From Scatomorpha sp964345235 (GTDB lineage: Bacteria > Bacillota > Clostridia > Oscillospirales > Oscillospiraceae): 64,000 bases of DNA. The stretch covers positions 1 to 64,000 of the forward strand of contig CAYFQE010000003.1 in the NCBI GenBank assembly GCA_964345235.1. Direction: 5' to 3'. The position numbers and the translations under genes are program-made. Positions 60,193 to 64,000 of the stretch are shown in pieces (the first letter of the stretch is position 1; each line of letters opens with the position of its first letter). Under the pieces are notes generated by a model. That model did no database searches, was not told the DNA's origin, and saw only the letters and a program-made list of their open reading frames with translations.

Positions 60193-60993
60193 ATGAAGTA
60201 TTACGGAGGTTGCGACGTCGGCTCCACATACACAAAGGCCGTCATTCTTGATGAGAGCGGAAAAATAGTAGCGCACGCCACCCTGCCCAGCACAATGGTC
60301 GCTGAGCGTAGTGCAAAAGAGGCAATGGACGAAATCATTAAGCAGGTTCCCGAACTCAAGTCTGCAAAGGATCTTGCATATCTCATCGGAACAGGCTACG
60401 GCCGTAACAAAGTTCCTTTCGCAGATGAAAACATCTCCGAAATCAGCTGCCACGCAATGGGCGTTCATGTAACCGATCCCTCTGTCCGCGCCATAATCGA
60501 TATCGGCGGCCAGGATGTTAAGGGCATCAATATCGACACAGACGGAACAGTTAAGAACTTCGCCATGAACGACAAGTGCTCCGCCGGTACCGGCAGATTC
60601 TTCGAGGCAATGGCTCGTTCGTTCGAGATGAGCTTAGACGAGTTCTCCGCTCTTTCTCTGACTGCCAAGAATGTCATCCCCATCACAGCCCAGTGCACGG
60701 TTTTCGCCGAGTCCGAAGTTATCACGCTCGTCGGTGAAGGCAAACCCATGGACGAGATCGCCGCCGGCATCAATATGTCCGTTGCAAAGCGTTGCTTCGT
60801 CATGGCCAAAAAGGCCGGTGCTGTCGACAGTGTTACGCTCACAGGCGGATGTGCAAAAAACAGCGGTCTCAAAAAGGCAATCGAGCATGTTCTCAAGCTC
60901 AAGGTTGTCGAGCTAAAAACAGACCCGCAGCTCATGGGAGCTCTGGGAGCAGCTGAGTACGCGCGTCAGAAGGGCCAGGCTCAGGCAAAATAA
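60193..60993 (+). CDS. acyl-CoA dehydratase activase (archerase, ASKHA ATPase)
   Basis: 266 residues. Homodimeric ATPase with one bridging [4Fe-4S] cluster that drives electrons to the D-component. ATP-site motifs GCDVGSTYTKAVI, IDIGGQDVKGI and LTGGCAKNSGLKKAIE; cluster cysteines in NDKCSAGTGRFFE and ITAQCTVFAESEVI. All activase hallmarks are present. Relative activators also reduce corrinoid proteins (RACo-like), so the acceptor need not be a dehydratase. AGGAGG just upstream; 58 bases after the large D-type gene. Confidence 0.94.
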   Translation: MKYYGGCDVGSTYTKAVILDESGKIVAHATLPSTMVAERSAKEAMDEIIKQVPELKSAKDLAYLIGTGYGRNKVPFADENISEISCHAMGVHVTDPSVRAIIDIGGQDVKGINIDTDGTVKNFAMNDKCSAGTGRFFEAMARSFEMSLDEFSALSLTAKNVIPITAQCTVFAESEVITLVGEGKPMDEIAAGINMSVAKRCFVMAKKAGAVDSVTLTGGCAKNSGLKKAIEHVLKLKVVELKTDPQLMGALGAAEYARQKGQAQAK

Positions 60994-61022
60994 GCTAACG
61001 AATTAAAGAAAAGAGGCATTTT

Positions 61023-61178
61023 ATGAAGAATCTTGCAAACATAATCAAATGGACTCTTCTTGCGTTCGTGCTTCTCTTCGTTGTATATTTCTGGAACCTG
61101 GATCAAAAGCTCGTAGCTTGGGTTTACAGAGGAGTACACAAAGTGTTTGATCGCAAGAAAGTTGACATAGTGTTCTAG
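61023..61178 (+). CDS. 51-aa single-helix membrane protein
   Basis: ATG 61023 to TAG 61178. N-terminal helix ANIIKWTLLAFVLLFVVYFW, then a basic amphipathic tail (VYRGVHKVFDRKKVDIVF). A GAGG site precedes it. It sits between the activase and the CdhC-like gene with 29 and 3 bases on the two sides, so it is a true operon member. It may anchor the complex to the membrane, by inference. I do not recognise the family. Confidence 0.75.
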   Translation: MKNLANIIKWTLLAFVLLFVVYFWNLDQKLVAWVYRGVHKVFDRKKVDIVF

Positions 61179-61181
61179 CCT

Positions 61182-61916
61182 ATGGATCTGTACAACAACA
61201 CTATTAAAGAAATCAAAAAAGCTATTGAAGATCATAGTCCCAAAATTTGGGACTATGATCCCAATAAAACATGGAAGGATACGGGACGCAGCGAACTTGT
61301 TTTAGAGCGCGACTCCGCCTTTGAACTGGGCGGAACCCTCCTTCCGGCATCAAACTGCACCTGCGTCACAACGGAAAAAGGGCTCATAGAGGGAGATAAG
61401 ATTTACCTCGTCGGTAAAGACTTAAAGGAAATTCGCCAGGATACATCCTTTGCCCGCATAGCCATACTCGAAGTCAGTGACATAAGCGGCGAAGATCAGG
61501 AAGCCTTCAGGACAATCAGGGACATGGAGTTTATAAAATACCATGTACATCCCGAAGGATATATGATGCGCGTTTCTCCTGAGAACCAGAGAGAGCAGGT
61601 TAGGGTAGCCAAAGAGGCAGTCAGAAAAGGCATGAGCTTCGAGAATATCGGAGCCAACTACATCAAAAAATACAAAGAAAACAAGTTGGTCAGTAAGGTC
61701 ACGCTTATCTTTGTAACGGAAGACAAGGCTTTCTGCAAAGAACTCGAGAAAACGGCTGGAAAGGTGAATGCAATAACACTCACCTTAAACCACATTATGG
61801 ACGGACTTTCAACAGACTGCAGTATTTGTTCCTTCAAGGCCGTATGTGATGAGGTCGAGGGAATGAAAGAGCTGCACTTTGCAAAGGGCGAAGCCCCCAT
61901 GAATTTGGAGAAGTAG
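61182..61916 (+). CDS. stand-alone acetyl-CoA synthase/CdhC beta-subunit-like domain
   Basis: 244 residues. Colinear with the middle of AcsB/CdhC: DSAFELGGTLLPASNCT, then KIYLVGKDLKEI, FARIAILEVSDI, FIKYHVHPEGYMMR, SKEAF-like VAKEAVRKGMSFENIGANYI, VSKVTLIFVT. It ends with C213-x2-C216-x5-C222, reminiscent of the A-cluster cysteines CxxC..C of acetyl-CoA synthase, but the later cysteine and the CGC motif for the distal nickel are absent. So it could bind a cluster or nickel in a new way. Databases name such proteins CODH beta-subunit family. No CODH or corrinoid protein nearby. A 31-base palindrome lies in codons 17-27. Confidence 0.72.
   Translation: MDLYNNTIKEIKKAIEDHSPKIWDYDPNKTWKDTGRSELVLERDSAFELGGTLLPASNCTCVTTEKGLIEGDKIYLVGKDLKEIRQDTSFARIAILEVSDISGEDQEAFRTIRDMEFIKYHVHPEGYMMRVSPENQREQVRVAKEAVRKGMSFENIGANYIKKYKENKLVSKVTLIFVTEDKAFCKELEKTAGKVNAITLTLNHIMDGLSTDCSICSFKAVCDEVEGMKELHFAKGEAPMNLEK
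61230..61260 (+). repeat. perfect 31-base palindrome inside the CdhC-like gene
   Basis: GATCATAGTCCCAAA and its exact complement flank a single A (61245). As RNA this gives about a 13-base stem starting 48 bases after the ATG. It encodes DHSPKIWDYDP. Confidence 0.85.
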
Positions 61917-61964
61917 CCTGTGGCTTTATCTTAAATTAGAAGATAATTAGAGTAAAAAACAATC

Positions 61965-61997
61965 AAGAGCTATTCTGTAAAAGAATAGCTCTTTTCG
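61965..61997 (+). terminator. terminator of the cooC operon
   Basis: AAGAGCTATTCT (61965-61976) pairs with AGAATAGCTCTT (61982-61993), followed by TTTCG. It is nearly symmetric and also lies just after the converging nitroreductase gene. Confidence 0.82.
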
Positions 61998-62024
61998 TAT
62001 AGAAACCTTTGATTCAGCTAAGCA

Positions 62025-62549
62025 TTATTCACTCCAAATTACATAGCCCTCTTTTCTGGGCTTGGGTTCGGGGAGAGCGCCTTCGGCATAGCCCAGAACG
62101 CAGATACCTATGCCCTCGTAATTTTCTGGCAAACTCCACTTTTTCTTAAACATCTCCCCTTCGGGTAGCCTGAACTGCTCATATCCGCGGTTAATCCAGC
62201 ACGAAGCCAAACCCACGGCGTGAGCGCCGTTTAAAAGATTTCCCATAACAAGGCTGGCATCCTGAACTCCGTTTTTGTTTGCCGAGTCATAAAATACACA
62301 AATGGCAGTAGGAGCGCCGTAAAAGGGATCAACATTTTCTCTACCCCAAACAGAGGCATTTAAGCGAGAGAGCTCTTTAAGCTCGTCTCTGTCCTGCACA
62401 ACAACCATAATAGGCGACTGTGTGCCCATGGCTGTCGGGGCGTAGCTTGCTATTTTCAAAACAGTCTCGAGCTCATCTTTTTTTATCTGCTCGGGTTTAT
62501 AGCTTCTGCAGCTTCTTCTTGTGAGTAAATTTTTTACAGCTTCGTTCAT
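62025..62549 (-). CDS. nitroreductase-family flavoprotein
   Basis: 174 residues, FMN-binding reductase of short type. N-terminal LLTRRSCRSYKPEQIKKDEL, phosphate and substrate segment YAPTAMGTQSPIMVVVQD, and ASCWINRGYEQFRLPEGE, then GICVLGYAEGALPEPKPRK. Substrate unknown; in gut anaerobes these reduce quinones, nitro compounds or dihydropteridines. Converges on the cooC operon, so not part of it. Confidence 0.9.
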   Translation of the reverse strand: MNEAVKNLLTRRSCRSYKPEQIKKDELETVLKIASYAPTAMGTQSPIMVVVQDRDELKELSRLNASVWGRENVDPFYGAPTAICVFYDSANKNGVQDASLVMGNLLNGAHAVGLASCWINRGYEQFRLPEGEMFKKKWSLPENYEGIGICVLGYAEGALPEPKPRKEGYVIWSE

Positions 62550-62597
62550 ATTTTTCTCCTTTCAAAGCATATAAATTAAATTTTTATGTTTTAAAGC

Positions 62598-63887
62598 TTA
62601 GGGCTCGCCGCCGGACTCGCCTTCACCGCCTCCGCCCTCAGAACCCGTGTCGGGAGGAGAGGTGGGAGCGGAAGGAGGAGTGGCGGGCGGCGCGGCAGGG
62701 GGTTGCTCTGCCGCAGGGGGCTGTTCGTTTTGGCGAAAACTGCTGTAGTCAACGACAAGGTCGGGGCCTTTAAATTCGCCGTTTAGTTTAGAGAGTGTTC
62801 GCTCATACTCGGGAGTGCCTTTTTCATAAGGGATTGGTCTGTAGTCGTTATAAACAGGTTCGCTCGAAAGGGAGCAGGGAATAAGCCTCATTTCTCCGAG
62901 TCTTATGCTTTTATCTATATCTCTTATAACATCAATCTGCACTATTGCCGTATCTCTGTCCCTGGGTGCACTGTTTCCGCCGAAGGAGAAGTTTCCGAGA
63001 CTGTAGATGATAACTCCGTCGGAGTATTTTTCGATTCTCTGAAGAACATGAGGGTGCGAGCCGTAAACAATGTCGGCCCCTGCATCTATTGCAGCCTGGC
63101 CTATAGAGGTCTGGCTGTCGAAGACCTGATAGCTTCCCTCCTTGCCCCAGTGCATTAAAACAATGATAATATCGCAAATGCCTTCAGCCTTAAGCTGCTC
63201 CACACCCGCAACAACCTGCTCCAAAGTTGCCCCCCACGGAGCGGAGTAAAGCCCAATGCGAATTCCGTCATCAATAAAATAAATAATACTGCTGTTGGGG
63301 CCTGAATGAGCTATGCCTTCGGCATCGAGAATGGAAACGGTATCGTCAAAGCCTTTTTGACCGAAGTCCATAATGTGATTGTTTCCGAGGGCAACATATT
63401 CTATACTGCCCAAGCTCAGAATTTTGGCGTGCTCGGAAGGACCCTTAAAGTTAAAGAGCTTGGAGGAATAAAGAGTGTCGTCCGAGAAGTTACACTCTAA
63501 GTTTGCAATAGAGAGGTAGTCATCTTCAAAATACTCCAAAGTGCCCGAAAAAGGCCACGACATATCGCCGTTTAAAACAGTTTCAAAGCGGTCTTCCCTC
63601 TGCGAGGAAGAGAGCGTGCAGTCGCCGACCATCGAGATTGTAAAAATCTCGGGTGTGGGCTCGGGTGTCGGCATCGGAGTAGGCGAGGGCGAAGGAGAGA
63701 GCGAGGGCGAAGAGCTCGCGCTCGGGGCGGGACTTTCTACTGCAGAGATTTTCATAAACTCGCTCAAAACATCAGGCATAAAGAACCTGAGAAATACAAA
63801 AGCGAGCAGGAAAAGACACAAGAGTGTCAGAAGTGCAATTAGCGAAAATTTTAAAAATTTACTTTTTTCTTTCTGATTATTATCCAA
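62598..63887 (-). CDS. CapA-family metallophosphatase-like protein, membrane-anchored
   Basis: 429 residues. N-terminal helix (FSLIALLTLLCLFLLAFVFLRFF), a Ser/Pro/Thr linker, then the PGA_cap domain: ISMVGDCTLSSS, IANLECNFS, ALGNNHIMDFG, IIIVLMHWGKEGSY, DIVYGSHPHVLQ, YSLGNFSFGG. C-terminal tail rich in proline and then glycine/glutamate. Relatives include CapA/PgsA of poly-gamma-glutamate systems, but no capB or capC is nearby, so poly-glutamate synthesis is not implied. Start ATG 63887. Nothing further is visible in 63888-64000. Confidence 0.88.
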   Translation of the reverse strand: MDNNQKEKSKFLKFSLIALLTLLCLFLLAFVFLRFFMPDVLSEFMKISAVESPAPSASSSPSLSPSPSPTPMPTPEPTPEIFTISMVGDCTLSSSQREDRFETVLNGDMSWPFSGTLEYFEDDYLSIANLECNFSDDTLYSSKLFNFKGPSEHAKILSLGSIEYVALGNNHIMDFGQKGFDDTVSILDAEGIAHSGPNSSIIYFIDDGIRIGLYSAPWGATLEQVVAGVEQLKAEGICDIIIVLMHWGKEGSYQVFDSQTSIGQAAIDAGADIVYGSHPHVLQRIEKYSDGVIIYSLGNFSFGGNSAPRDRDTAIVQIDVIRDIDKSIRLGEMRLIPCSLSSEPVYNDYRPIPYEKGTPEYERTLSKLNGEFKGPDLVVDYSSFRQNEQPPAAEQPPAAPPATPPSAPTSPPDTGSEGGGGEGESGGEP

Positions 63888-64000
63888 GACTCATTAGCTC
63901 CTTGTATATGCTAAGGCGAGTATTAAATTTAAATTAATCTCGCCTACAATATCGATTCAAACTATTATACAATAAAAATCGCAAGCTACAAACACGAATA

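Noticed and set aside
62598..63887. Capsule or poly-gamma-glutamate locus
   Set aside because: A CapA-like gene alone, with no capB, capC or pgsE nearby, does not support this.

Overview
The window reads as a chromosomal segment of an anaerobic, gut-type Clostridia (Firmicutes). Supporting signs are Rex, a T-box upstream of cysE-cysS, an ECF sigma/anti-sigma pair, the rpmH-rnpA-yidD-yidC-khpB block, strong AGGAGG ribosome sites, many TTG/GTG starts, and small G+C-rich intergenic repeats. No rRNA, tRNA, CRISPR array, phage or intact insertion sequence was seen. Two runs of exactly 100 N (15606-15705, 41561-41660) are scaffold gaps that cut larC and a PQQ-repeat protein.

Layout. 0-4.6 kb: tail of an unknown gene, thiN, and a nucleoside/simple-sugar-type ABC transporter (ATPase plus two permeases, no binding protein). 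4.9-10.9 kb, minus strand: mnmE, rex, anti-sigma, ECF sigma, dus, exoA, trmB. 11.0-15.6 kb, plus strand: an RsmE-like protein, a flavoprotein, and larB-larE-larC for the nickel-pincer cofactor. 15.9-22.2 kb, minus strand: acpP, khpB, yidC, yidD, rnpA, rpmH, an EFR1-type flavodoxin/ferredoxin, ispE, apgM.

22.3-35.1 kb holds a molybdenum-hydroxylase island. A Mop-like aldehyde oxidoreductase is followed by a HdrD/GltD-like dicluster protein, a CxxC redox protein, a methyltransferase, a C_GCAxxG_C_C protein, a class V PLP enzyme, an unknown 93-aa protein, a TrsS-like radical SAM enzyme and an AMP-forming CoA ligase. A small unknown protein, a MobA-like/ModE-like fusion and a phosphatase/HD fusion are read divergently. 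The order matches what I recall of Desulfovibrio vulgaris DVU1551-DVU1559, a conserved set of unknown function.

35.1-45.0 kb: VanY-type peptidase, queH-queT, a TrpXYZ-type ABC transporter behind a tyrosine-codon leader peptide and terminator, two truncated permease fragments, a PQQ-repeat protein, a rhomboid-like protein without visible catalytic residues, and rlmB. 45.0-55.4 kb: a degenerate P-type-ATPase-like membrane protein, an EF-G paralogue, an SGNH hydrolase, a lipoprotein, a lipoprotein serpin, and cysE-cysS under a T-box.

55.4-61.9 kb is the most unusual region. A CooT-like protein and a histidine-rich protein diverge from CooC (CxC nickel motif), two 2-hydroxyacyl-CoA-dehydratase-family proteins, their ASKHA activator ATPase, a 51-aa membrane protein and a stand-alone domain resembling the acetyl-CoA synthase/CdhC beta subunit. 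Nickel delivery plus ATP-driven low-potential electron transfer, with no CO dehydrogenase or complete acetyl-CoA synthase nearby, suggests an undescribed nickel-dependent reductive enzyme. A nitroreductase and a CapA-family protein close the window.
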